In this document: in pieces, positions 45,623-53,129 of the stretch
Position numbering within the stretch: position 1 is the stretch's first letter
Layout: every line of letters begins with the position of its first letter
The notes under the pieces: model-generated
Seen by the model: the letters and a program-made list of their open reading frames with translations, nothing else
Database searches by the model: none
What the model was told of the DNA's origin: nothing
Translations under genes and position numbers: made by a program
Assembly (NCBI GenBank): GCA_963731125.1
Contig: CAVSVP010000008.1
Span: 310,001-374,000, forward strand
Origin: CAVSVP01 sp963731125
Lineage (GTDB): Bacteria > Pseudomonadota > Gammaproteobacteria > Competibacterales > Competibacteraceae
Length of the DNA stretch: 64,000 nt
Reading direction: 5' to 3'

Positions 45623-45899
45623 GCGTGATATTGGCCAAGAAATTCTCGACGGCATCCGAGAGATTAAATCTCACAAGGCGGGAAAGAAAAAACTAAAAAC
45701 TCATATACTGAGCGAGCCGTCGCCGCCGCAAGTGATTCGAGAGAAACTAAATATATCGCAATCGGCGTTTGCGAGTCTCATGGGGGTTAGTAAGCGTACT
45801 ATTCAAGATTGGGAGCAAGGCCGACGTAAGCCTCAAGGTCCAGCTAAATCTTTGTTGCGAGTCGCAGAGCGACATCCTGAGGTCTTCACCGATCTGTAA
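45615..45899 (+). CDS. XRE-family HTH antitoxin (NadS-like)
   Basis: A 94-residue protein starting at ATG 45615 inside the toxin end (a longer frame from 45597 lacks support). SKRDIGQEILDGIREIK N-terminus, then a classical helix-turn-helix LNISQSAFASLMGVSKRTI and QDWEQGRRKPQGPAKSLLRV. It neutralises the upstream RelE-like toxin and probably represses the pair. Overlap with the toxin gene implies translational coupling. Confidence 0.93.
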   Translation: MSKRDIGQEILDGIREIKSHKAGKKKLKTHILSEPSPPQVIREKLNISQSAFASLMGVSKRTIQDWEQGRRKPQGPAKSLLRVAERHPEVFTDL

Positions 45900-45954
45900 G
45901 GAAAGGGGTCAAGTCTTTCTTTTTTCCTCGGAAGAAAATGGACGCTACCTTTTT

Positions 45955-46120
45955 TGAGAAATTTTACTAAACAGTATATCCAGCAGACGCTCATACCTCG
46001 CACCCCGTTAGGCACCTCGGCAGCCGTAGAGATTCAGATACAAAGCCATGGCTAAAAAAATACGGCATTGCCGTATGATATTGACCTCTGGTTTTTATCG
46101 AAACGTCTTTATTTACCAAG
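45955..46120 (+). repeat. Degenerate duplicate of the toxin leader and 5' end
   Basis: Matches 45173-45340 (CAGCAGACGCTCATACCTCG, CCGTAGAGATTC, AAGCCATGGCTAA, TCGAAACGTCTTTATT) with indels that destroy the reading frame. It contains no intact gene and stops matching at about 46120. Confidence 0.75.
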
Positions 46121-46202
46121 CGCTTAATTCGGACGCTCGTAAACTCGCGCCGGTTAGCGTACACGTGTTAGCTATACAAACCAAGGCAGCGAGGTTATAC
46201 TG

Positions 46203-46216
46203 TGTACATATGTACA
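46203..46216. promoter_or_regulatory. Operator palindrome ahead of vapC-phd
   Basis: Perfect 14-bp palindrome TGTACATATGTACA, 11 bases before the toxin ATG and just after a TTATAC -10-like sequence. Its place fits binding of the Phd-type antitoxin for autoregulation. Confidence 0.6.
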
Positions 46217-46227
46217 ACTGAGATGCT

Positions 46228-46626
46228 TTGTATATGTATATCACTATAGATACTTCAGCACTTATTGTCGTTATTGGCAATGAAAACTCAAAAGAAAAAA
46301 TTGTTGAAACAACAATAGGTTGCTCGCTTTATGCTCCAGCATCTGTTCATTGGGAAATTGGCAATACATTTTCCGCCATGTTCAAGAGGCGAAAATCAAG
46401 TATTGAGCAAGCTAAACTGGCACTTGAAGCCTATCGGGAAATACCGATAAAGTTCGTTGATGTTTTACTCGAGCAAACGTTGGAAATTTGCAACAAACTA
46501 AATATTTATGCCTACGATGCTTATCTGATCCAATGCGCTCTGAAAACTAATACCTCGTTACTAACTTTAGATAATCGTTTGTTGACTGCGGCTGAAAAAT
46601 TAGGAGTCAAAGCTTTGGAGATTTGA
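46228..46626 (+). CDS. PIN-domain toxin (VapC-like)
   Basis: 132 residues (or 130 from the ATG at 46234). YITIDTSALIVVIGNE gives the first catalytic Asp, PASVHWEIGNTF the conserved Glu, and AYDAYLIQCALKTNTSLLTLDNRLL the remaining acidic site residues. A probable RNase toxin. It is upstream of its antitoxin, reversed from the usual vapBC order. Codon use is AT-rich, unlike the murU side. Confidence 0.88.
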   Translation: MYMYITIDTSALIVVIGNENSKEKIVETTIGCSLYAPASVHWEIGNTFSAMFKRRKSSIEQAKLALEAYREIPIKFVDVLLEQTLEICNKLNIYAYDAYLIQCALKTNTSLLTLDNRLLTAAEKLGVKALEI

Positions 46627-46628
46627 TA

Positions 46629-46856
46629 ATGAAAGAATATAGTTTTACGGAAGCACGGCAACACTTTGCAGCACTCCTAGATGAAGCTAAGAAAGAAGGT
46701 GTTGTTTGCGTAAAAAAACGAAATGGCGAATCGTTCTATATAAGACCAGCTACAACAAAAAAATCACCACTTGATATTAAAGGCGTTGATCTTGATATAT
46801 CTTCATCAGAAATTGTGGATATCATTAGAGAGGGCAGAGAGAGAAAATATAGCTAA
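46629..46856 (+). CDS. Phd/YefM-family antitoxin
   Basis: A 75-residue protein from the ATG at 46629, which is 2 bp after the toxin stop. KEYSFTEARQHFAALLDEAKKEG is the Phd/YefM N-terminal DNA-binding fold, followed by CVKKRNGESFYIRP. The C-terminal part would wrap the PIN toxin. It probably binds the palindrome at 46203-46216. Its stop overlaps the AGCTAAC left box of site C. Confidence 0.88.
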   Translation: MKEYSFTEARQHFAALLDEAKKEGVVCVKKRNGESFYIRPATTKKSPLDIKGVDLDISSSEIVDIIREGRERKYS

Positions 46857-46910
46857 CAAAGCAAATTCAGCCGACCTTCTACGTTAGCGGCTGATTTGCG
46901 ACGTTATAGC
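46851..46910 (+). repeat. attC-like palindromic site C
   Basis: AGCTAAC, then GCAAATTCAGCCG ... CGGCTGATTTGC, then GTTATAGC. The arms pair perfectly except for one extra T in the left arm, the extrahelical-base arrangement of attC hairpins. It follows the antitoxin stop directly, as attC sites follow cassette genes. Confidence 0.5.
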
Positions 46911-46984
46911 GGTAATTAGTTGAATTCAGTACAAAGAGCCCATAAATAAATAGAGTAGAGGCGAATTGTTAAGGAGTCCTGAAG

Positions 46985-47460
46985 ATGAGGCCCTATTCTA
47001 ATGATCTGCGTCAAAAAGTCGTGGATGCCTACCCCAACGGGGAGGGTTCGATGCGTAGCTTAGCGGCGCGTTTTTCCGTGAGTTTGGATTTTGTCTGGCG
47101 GTTGCTGAAGCGCTATCGGCAGACCCGGCGGGTGGATCCGAAACCGCACGGGGGTGGGCAACCACGCAAACTAAGGGAATCGGATGAACAGCTACTCAAG
47201 CAGGTAGTGGAGGAGCACGCAGACGCAACGCTGTCGGAATTGAATCAGTGGCTGAAGGCGAAGAGGGGGTGGTGGTGAGCGACGCGACGATTGGCCTGCG
47301 CTTGCGCCGGCGCGGGATCACGCGCAAGAAGTTAAGCTACCACGCGAGTGAGCGCGAGGCCGATGAGGAGATTGAACAGGCACGCCAGCCGTTTCAACAA
47401 GAACAAGCCGAGATGGACCCGACGCGCTTGATTTTCATTGATGAAGCAGGCGTCAACTTA
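46985..47460 (+). pseudogene. IS630-family transposase, 5' half
   Basis: HTH part in the frame from 46985: RPYSNDLRQKVVDAYPNGEGS and RRVDPKPHGGGQPRKL. Near 47265 (AAGAGGGGGTGGTGG) the homology moves to the -1 frame with VVVSDATIGLRLRRRGITRKK and the first DDE Asp in LIFIDEAGVNL. The shift at a G5 run may be a programmed two-frame arrangement as in several IS630 elements, or a mutation. The reading frame is cut at Leu (TTA 47458-47460) by the nested element. Confidence 0.85.
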
Positions 47461-48772
47461 GTGCTCTGTTTCAGAAATAATGTCTAGGTTAGGCCGCCTC
47501 TTCATAGTCAGTTAGGGTGGAAGCACAAGAAGCGGTGAAGAATTTTTCGTGGGCCTCAATTTTCTTGAGTAGCGCTGTTAGTTTGTCGCGATTAAACTTC
47601 CATTTGAAAGGCGTCGGATTCTGATTGGTCAGAGTTTCGTACAACGCCAACCGCAGTCGAATCGCGGCCAAGTCAGCAAAGTCATTCGATGTCAGCACCT
47701 TACGTTGAATGATCGAGAAGTAGATTTCGACCTGATTGAGCCAACTTGCGTGGATCGGCGTATGCACCAGAATGATTCGGTGATCGATTTGATGCAGTCG
47801 GTTCTCCGCCGCTTTACCGCGATGCGACGAGCCATTGTCGACGATCCAAAACAACCGCTCGGCGGACCGGTACGGCTCTTCCGCCAACACCTGATCGACC
47901 AGCCGACCAAATGGCTTAATGCCGGTCTTCGCTTCGCAACGACCCATCACGTAACCCCGCCGTACCTCCCAAGCCGCCAGATACTGCAACGCCCCGCCCC
48001 GTTCGTACTCATGCTCAATGCGGGCCACACGCCCGGGTGCCGGCGCTAGCGGCGGATGACAGCGGTGCCGGGCTTGAATGCTCGTTTTTTCATCGGCGCT
48101 CAACATATAATCGCTACTGCCCAAGGGTTGATCTTGCCAACTTCCAGCCTAGAGATCCAGAATCGGTCCCGCTTTCTCAGCAAACCGCGGATCGCGAGGA
48201 AAAAGCCAGTACTGGTACCGCCACGGCTTGATCGCATCGCTACACAAAATCCGCCATACGCTGCTCCGACTGATCGATTTGCGCAGCGTTTGTTGCGCAC
48301 GGCTCCTCACATCCGCCAACGACTGGCGGCTCAAGGGTTGCTTGGTCTCCGCCACCACTTCACACGCTAACGCCTTAACCAGCGCTTGATCCAGGGGGGG
48401 AAAAGTCCGACGACCGCCCCCGACCCAATCGATCCGCTACGGAAAAGTCCCCCGCCATCCAGCGTTGCCGCCACCGTTGGACTTGGCGCCCCGAGAGCCC
48501 TACTCGCTCCCCGGCCTCCGCATGACCCAAGCCAGCATTCTCGTGCAGGAGCAACACCAACTGATAACGCTGAACCGTCTGATAAGGGGCCGTCTTACGA
48601 CGCACCTCCCGGCGCGCTTGCTGTAAAAATGCCTCCGGAAACACAGGGCATAGTGTTGGGGCAGGACCCGGCATGGTATTGACTCCCCTCTAGCACCAAA
48701 GTAAGGTCTTTTCTCACGCTGGCATTGTACAACAACCTTCGTAACCTAGACATTATTTCTGAAACAGAGCAC
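47461..48772 (-). mobile_element. Nested IS630-family element
   Basis: A 1,312-bp element with 30-bp near-perfect terminal inverted repeats: GTGCTCTGTTTCAGAAATAA at the left and its complement at the right end. It is flanked by TTA on both sides (TA target duplication, with a shared T). Removing it restores G-V-N-L-G-M-A-R-R-Y-G-R-A in the host transposase. Confidence 0.92.
47489..48674 (-). pseudogene. Transposase of the nested IS630-family element
   Basis: N-terminal HTH (AGERVGLSGRQVQRWRQRW) is at 48375-48674; homology moves to another frame near 48360-48400 (EVVAETKQPLSRQSLADV) and then meets an in-frame TAG at 48149-48151 in GPILDL-stop-AGSWQDQPLG. The rest continues open to 47489 with YMLSADEKTSIQAR (Asp), WIVDNGSSH (Asp) and HASWLNQVEIYFS (Glu). 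The DDE set is complete but the gene has one frameshift and one nonsense codon, so it is probably dead. Confidence 0.88.
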
Positions 48773-49258
48773 TTAGGCATGGCACGGCGCTATGGTCGGG
48801 CTCCGAGCGGTTGTCGTGCCCATGCCGATAAACCAGTGAACCTGGGATCGAATCTGACGTTGGTCAGTGCGTTAGGAGTAACGGAGGTGCGTGCGATCAT
48901 GGAACTCGACGGCCCCATTAATGGGAATGCTTTTACCAGCTTTATCCGCCAGTTGCTGGTCCCCACCTTACAGCCGGGCGATCCAGTGTGGTTGGATAAT
49001 CTGAGCAGTCACAAAGTCGAAGGAATTCAAGAAGCGATGGAAGCGCAGCAGGCTGAGTTACACTTTTTGCCTCCCTATTCGCCAGATTTCTCACCCATTG
49101 AACTCTTTTGGTCGAAGGTGAAAGCCTTTCTTCGGGGTTCGGCGGCACGTACCAGAGATGCTCTCGATGGTGAAATAAGAAATGCGTTGGATGCCGTAAC
49201 CGAAACCGATATAAAAGGATGGTTTAAGCACTGCGGATATTGTACTGAACCCAATTAA
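48773..49258 (+). pseudogene. IS630-family transposase, 3' half of the host element
   Basis: Continues from 47460: LGMARRYGRAPSGCRAHADK, VWLDNLSSHKVEG (second Asp) and YSPDFSPIELFWSKVK (Glu), ending GYCTEPN-stop close to the right inverted repeat. It is intact in itself; only the inserted element separates it from the 5' half. Confidence 0.88.
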
Positions 49259-49495
49259 TTAACGCTATATTCACTGGCAAGGGGGGCCATTCCAAATCCC
49301 TAGTCCACCCCTAAGGTCAATACTGTATTCAAATTTAATCGTGGATGCAGCAGAACATTTAAGCAAAAAAGATTTCGAAATATTTTCTACATTGGTATCA
49401 GGTTCTCGTCAGTCGTAAATTTGCTGTTTATTTTACAGACAGGCAACGCCCCACTGCTGACCAGTATAGGTCATTCACGGCTGGTAGTTGAAGCG

Positions 49496-49753
49496 TTAAG
49501 CGGCTAGAGATTGCGCCTCAGGAGGCGAACGAGGGTCCTGTTGCACCGAAGGTTGTTGAGAAAAGTGGGTTCGAATTTCGCGCATTATCCCACCAGCGGC
49601 GGGATTGAGAAAATCTCGTACGAGGAGAGGAGCGATGAGCTGTTTGACCGTGCGCTCGGACGGAAGCGTGCGGGAGCGGGTTCGCAAAAAACCAACGTAC
49701 TGTTGCCAAATGCTGGCGTTGACCTTCAGCGCGATGAGTTGTAGCAAGCCCAC
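49496..49753 (-). pseudogene. Fragment of unrecognised (probable transposase) gene
   Basis: 85 open codons (LLQLIALKVNASIWQQYVGF, GGIMREIRTHFSQQP) that read like real protein, without a start supported by a ribosome binding site. The first codons overlap the 61-bp repeat at 49751-49811. I do not recognise it; the context and the break by the repeat suggest a C-terminal scrap of a mobile-element gene. The 235 bp before it (49260-49495) hold no gene. Confidence 0.4.
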
Positions 49754-49811
49754 CCAAGTTCGACATTAAATTTTATAACTATTTGATTTGACTTGAAACC
49801 GTCAAAAAAAA
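49751..49811 (-). repeat. 61-bp direct repeat, copy 1
   Basis: Identical at all 61 positions to 51106-51166, ending in a run of eight A. On the reverse strand it reads as an AT-rich leader ending in ATGTCGAACTTGGGTG, so both copies offer the same start M-S-N-L-G to reverse-strand frames that then differ. Confidence 0.85.
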
Positions 49812-49875
49812 CTAGGATCGTAAACTTGGCTAGATTGTCTAACTAGGAGAGGTAATTTACGAGAGGAGGTGTGTC

Positions 49876-50871
49876 ATGGCCCGTATCACGCCCCGCCCGG
49901 AAGCGACGCGTCACCAGACGCTGTCGACGCTGCAGACAGCCTGTCCGTGTTGTGCGCATCGGATGTGGTTTGCCTATGAAGATCAACGCAAAGTGACCAC
50001 GTTAGCCGAGGTGATAAGCCTCACCTTGCAGGTACGACGTTGCGTGAATCCGGCGTGTGGGCGCTACCATGTGGCGTATCGGCCGGAAGCCGAGGGTGGG
50101 TTAGCGCTACCGCATCATGAGTTTGGGCTGGATGTGATTGCCTGGATTGGTGAGCGACGTTACCGAGACCATCGCAGCGTGCCGGAGATCCATCGGCAGT
50201 TACAGGAGCGGGGCGTGGCGATTGCCGAGCGGACGGTGGAGCATCTGCTGGCGCGCTATGACGAATTGGTGAGTATCGCGGTGGCGGATCAGACGCGACG
50301 GCAAGCGCTATTCGAGACACAAGGCCGGTTGATCGTGGCGATTGATGGCTTGCAGCCGGACAAGGGCCAAGAAGTACTGTGGGTCATTCGCGAGGTGCTG
50401 TCGGGGGAAGTGCTGCTGGCGCGTAGCCTGCTGTCGGCGCGGCAAGTGGACCTTGAAGGGTTGTTGAGAGAAGCGCTGGATGGGGTGACGGTGCCGGTAG
50501 TGGGGGTCATCAGTGACGGGCAACAGACGATCCGCCAAGCGGTAGCGGCGGTGTTACCGGGGGTGGCCCATCAGTTGTGTCAGTTTCATTATCTGCGTGA
50601 GGCGGCCAAGCCGATCTGGGAGGCGGATCGACATGCGAAGAAGACGCTGACGAAGCGAGGGCGTGGGGTACGGCCGCTGGAGCGAGAGGCGGAGCAGCAG
50701 GAGACGGCGGCAGGGACGGTGGTGCGCAGTTATGGTGCGGCGGTACGCAGTGCCCTAACCGAGGTGGATCGACCACCGCTGGAGCTGGGGGGCTTGCGAT
50801 TGCGCCGGCGATTAGCGGCAGTGGTAGCGAGTCTGGAACGAGTCGCTAAAAAGGGGGGCTTATTAACTTGA
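49876..50871 (+). CDS. DDE-type transposase, C-terminally truncated
   Basis: 331 residues. Zinc-ribbon-like N-terminus (CPCCAHRM and RRCVNPACGRYH), HTH-like region, then DDE-like strands LIVAIDGLQPDKGQEVLW and VVGVISDGQQTIRQAV followed by HQLCQFHYLRE, typical for mutator/ISL3-like relatives. It ends abruptly in AKKGGLLT within 20 bp of unrelated sequence, and no catalytic Glu domain follows. GAGAGGAGGTG precedes the ATG. The family is not certain; it is inactive if the C-terminus is needed. Confidence 0.75.
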   Translation: MARITPRPEATRHQTLSTLQTACPCCAHRMWFAYEDQRKVTTLAEVISLTLQVRRCVNPACGRYHVAYRPEAEGGLALPHHEFGLDVIAWIGERRYRDHRSVPEIHRQLQERGVAIAERTVEHLLARYDELVSIAVADQTRRQALFETQGRLIVAIDGLQPDKGQEVLWVIREVLSGEVLLARSLLSARQVDLEGLLREALDGVTVPVVGVISDGQQTIRQAVAAVLPGVAHQLCQFHYLREAAKPIWEADRHAKKTLTKRGRGVRPLEREAEQQETAAGTVVRSYGAAVRSALTEVDRPPLELGGLRLRRRLAAVVASLERVAKKGGLLT

Positions 50872-50887
50872 CAATGTCACATTAGCC

Positions 50888-51121
50888 TCACGTGGGGCCG
50901 GTGTGGACTCTATTTTTAAGTCGTTGTTTTTTAAGCCGACTCTTGCGTGATCGGGTGCGATTAAGCAAATGCTCAATCACTCGTTCCGTAGCTTGTTCTT
51001 CGGTCAAGCGTTTCAGAGGCATAACCGCGCGCAGTAACTCCCGAACATTGGCCACCGACAGAGCCGGTAAGACATCCGTTTCCAGTTCTTCGAGCAACGC
51101 CGGGTCACCCAAGTTCGACAT
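50888..51121 (-). CDS. Short transposase-like fragment, unrecognised
   Basis: 77 residues: after M-S-N-L-G from the 61-bp repeat comes LLEELETDVLPALSVANV and AVMPLKRLTEEQATERVIEH, then NRTRSRKSRLKKQR, a basic C-terminus like those of some transposases. It reads as protein-coding, but is probably the tail of a gene joined to the repeat. Function unknown. Confidence 0.45.
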   Translation of the reverse strand: MSNLGDPALLEELETDVLPALSVANVRELLRAVMPLKRLTEEQATERVIEHLLNRTRSRKSRLKKQRLKNRVHTGPT

Positions 51122-51166
51122 TAAATTTTATAACTATTTGATTTGACTTGAAACCGTCAAAAAAAA
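51106..51166 (-). repeat. 61-bp direct repeat, copy 2
   Basis: Exact copy of 49751-49811. It abuts the 3' end of the IS1634-type transposase. Together the two copies bracket the transposase at 49876 and the fragment at 50888. Confidence 0.85.
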
Positions 51167-51171
51167 TGCCA

Positions 51172-52899
51172 CTACAAGGTCGATTCGATACGTGCGCGGG
51201 TCGGTATCTCCACGTCAATGGCGTTGAACAGCTGGCGCAGCGGCGGCGCGATATGCCCGAGGTTGCTGATCCCCTGTCCGGTGACCAGCCGGACAGTGTG
51301 GTATTGAATGGCCTCTAGGCGCGCTAACACCGTGGCGGGCGATAATTCCAGCGCGGTGTTTCGTAACCGCTGGCGTAACAGACGCTGGATCACCAGCGCG
51401 AGAAAGCAAATCAGGGTATGCGCGCGAATCCGATCGGCGCGGCGGTGATGGACAGGGGCGATGTCGAGCTGACTTTTGAGTACGCGAAACCCGCGTTCAA
51501 TATCGGCCAGCGCTTTATCGCGAGCGATGACCTCAGCGGCGTCCCACTCAGGCACATTGGTGACGACAATGAGCTTACCATCGAGTGCCAACGCCCGTTT
51601 GAACGCCGCCACATCCCACCACCAGTTAAACAGCGAACTATCGAGATCGAGCTGCATCAGTCGGCTGGCCCCGACCTCGCTAATCGCTTGCGCCAGTTGC
51701 ACGCACGCCCCGTGGTCGCTAAGCCGGCGCCCACGACCCGCCGCGCCGGCCTCTTGGGCATTGAGTTTGCGCTCTAGTGCCCGGGCTTGTTTGATCACCG
51801 GGTTAAGGCGCCGCGCCCGCTGGCGGCGCGCCTGGCGTAGCCGGGTCGGATCGTGCGCCACGATCAAGCGCCGATCGCCGGTGATGGGGAGGACGGCAAA
51901 GACTTCGCCACCCGCGCGCCGGCTCTGGGCGAGCAACTCGCCGTGGCGATCCACCACCGGTTGGACAAACTCCCCATAACACCGCGCGGCGACCGCTACG
52001 ATATATTCCACCGCTTGCCCGTTTGCCAGCCGTAGCCCCTCCAAGACCTCGAGATTATCCAGGGAGAGCATTCCTCGGTCGGCAACGAGGATCAGCCGTC
52101 GCAACGTAAATCGTTTGAGTAATCGCTCGACAATGCCCCGCACCGTCCCGGCCTCGGCCACATTGCCAGCGAACCCTTCGTGATGGACCGGCAACCCCGC
52201 TGCCGTTTGCACTACCCCCACGGCGTATTGGCGCGCCACGCCGTTGACGTCTTTGGAATGGCCATAAACCCGAAGGTCGTCGTCCTGCTCGCCGCTACCA
52301 TGAATCCGCACCGTGGTCATGTCGTAGAACACCACGTCCAGCTCGTCGGCCGCGGCACAATAGCGCTGGAGATGCTGCTCGATTTCCTCCTTCAAGGGGA
52401 GCAACGCATCCATCGCCCGCAGCAGTGGCTGATGGGTGATCCGCTCGCTGCCCGGCCAGTACACCCGCTCCAGCCAGCGCAACACCCCGAGCTTGGCACA
52501 CGGATCACACAGCCGGTTCGTCACCAGTACCCGCACCAGACGCTCAATGTCCACCCGGTAGCCTCGACCGTTCAGTCGGCTTTGCAACCACCCCCCCAGC
52601 CCCAGTTGCTGCCAGAGCTGACACACCGCCCAGAGCGCCCCCACGGTGCGCGCCGGTTCAAACTGCGTATTGTCGTCGGTGACGCCAGGGACGAGTTCGT
52701 CAAGGCCTCCGCGACCGCTGACCTTCAGCAGCCCGTCGATCAGCCCCTTCAGACCATCGTCTTCCAGCAGGCGGTCCAGGCGCCCTAAACTGGCAATATG
52801 GCGCTGACGCACCTGTCCGGTGCCGGCATCGCGGTAGCTTTCCGCAATCTGCAGGTACTGGCGGCGGCCGTTGCTGGTGGTGCGTAAAAACATGCACAC
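51172..52899 (-). CDS. IS1634-family transposase
   Basis: A 575-residue intact IS4-superfamily DDE enzyme of the IS1634 type. Catalytic Asp in VFYDMTTVRIHG, second Asp in LILVADRGMLSLDN, and the Glu helix DIERGFRVLKSQLDIAPVHHR. The N-terminus (FLRTTSNGRRQYLQIAESYR) is family-typical. The gene is full length and uninterrupted. TTGTAGTGGCA occurs in direct orientation at both sides (51172 region and 52950-52965), possibly the target duplication. GC-rich compared with the toxin-antitoxin region. Confidence 0.92.
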   Translation of the reverse strand: MCMFLRTTSNGRRQYLQIAESYRDAGTGQVRQRHIASLGRLDRLLEDDGLKGLIDGLLKVSGRGGLDELVPGVTDDNTQFEPARTVGALWAVCQLWQQLGLGGWLQSRLNGRGYRVDIERLVRVLVTNRLCDPCAKLGVLRWLERVYWPGSERITHQPLLRAMDALLPLKEEIEQHLQRYCAAADELDVVFYDMTTVRIHGSGEQDDDLRVYGHSKDVNGVARQYAVGVVQTAAGLPVHHEGFAGNVAEAGTVRGIVERLLKRFTLRRLILVADRGMLSLDNLEVLEGLRLANGQAVEYIVAVAARCYGEFVQPVVDRHGELLAQSRRAGGEVFAVLPITGDRRLIVAHDPTRLRQARRQRARRLNPVIKQARALERKLNAQEAGAAGRGRRLSDHGACVQLAQAISEVGASRLMQLDLDSSLFNWWWDVAAFKRALALDGKLIVVTNVPEWDAAEVIARDKALADIERGFRVLKSQLDIAPVHHRRADRIRAHTLICFLALVIQRLLRQRLRNTALELSPATVLARLEAIQYHTVRLVTGQGISNLGHIAPPLRQLFNAIDVEIPTRARIESTL

Positions 52900-52913
52900 A
52901 CAATAAACCTTGA

Positions 52914-52937
52914 AAAAGCCGCTGTAAAGCGGCTTTT
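52914..52937 (-). terminator. Hairpin upstream of the IS1634-type transposase
   Basis: AAAAGCCGCT-GTAA-AGCGGCTTTT, a perfect 10-bp stem with a T-run on either strand. It lies 15 bp upstream of the transposase start, where it could block transcription read-through from outside into the element. Confidence 0.75.
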
Positions 52938-53020
52938 AAGGAAAAAGTGTGCCACTACAAAATTAGGGCTTGGAAAAAAGCGTAATTCACTGAATTGATA
53001 AACAATTCCGACTTTATCTT

Positions 53021-53112
53021 AGAGGCTGTTGGAAAATACCCTGGCGCGCAAGCTAATGCGTTGATTTAAAATGCTCCGAAATCGTTCGATCAGGGGTTTT
53101 CCAACAGCCTCT
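53021..53112. repeat. 92-bp MITE-like element
   Basis: Begins AGAGGCTGTTGGAAAA and ends TTTTCCAACAGCCTCT, 16-bp perfect terminal inverted repeats continuing imperfectly (CCCTG/CAGGG). The 60-bp interior is non-coding. Flanks read CTTAG and CTCAG across the ends, compatible with IS5-type target sites, but they are not identical. Confidence 0.8.
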
Positions 53113-53129
53113 CAGCGTCTAGACCCGCG

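Larger units (their letters stand above)
46915..49259 (+). mobile_element. IS630-family element, host copy interrupted by another IS
   Basis: Ends ATTAGTTGAATTCAGTACAA and TTGTACTGAACCCAATTAAT as terminal inverted repeats, with TA on each side (46913-46914 and 49260-49261). Without the nested insertion at 47461-48772 the element is about 1.03 kb, normal for IS630. It lies immediately downstream of site C. Confidence 0.85.

Noticed and set aside
44957..46013. The three CTCGCGCCCCGTT leader copies as full attC sites
   Set aside because: They end in GTTARGC-like boxes but I could not draw the inverted arms seen in sites A to C.
51418..52788. Plus-strand frames antisense to the IS1634-type transposase
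   Set aside because: GC-rich shadow frames; the transposase has the complete catalytic set.
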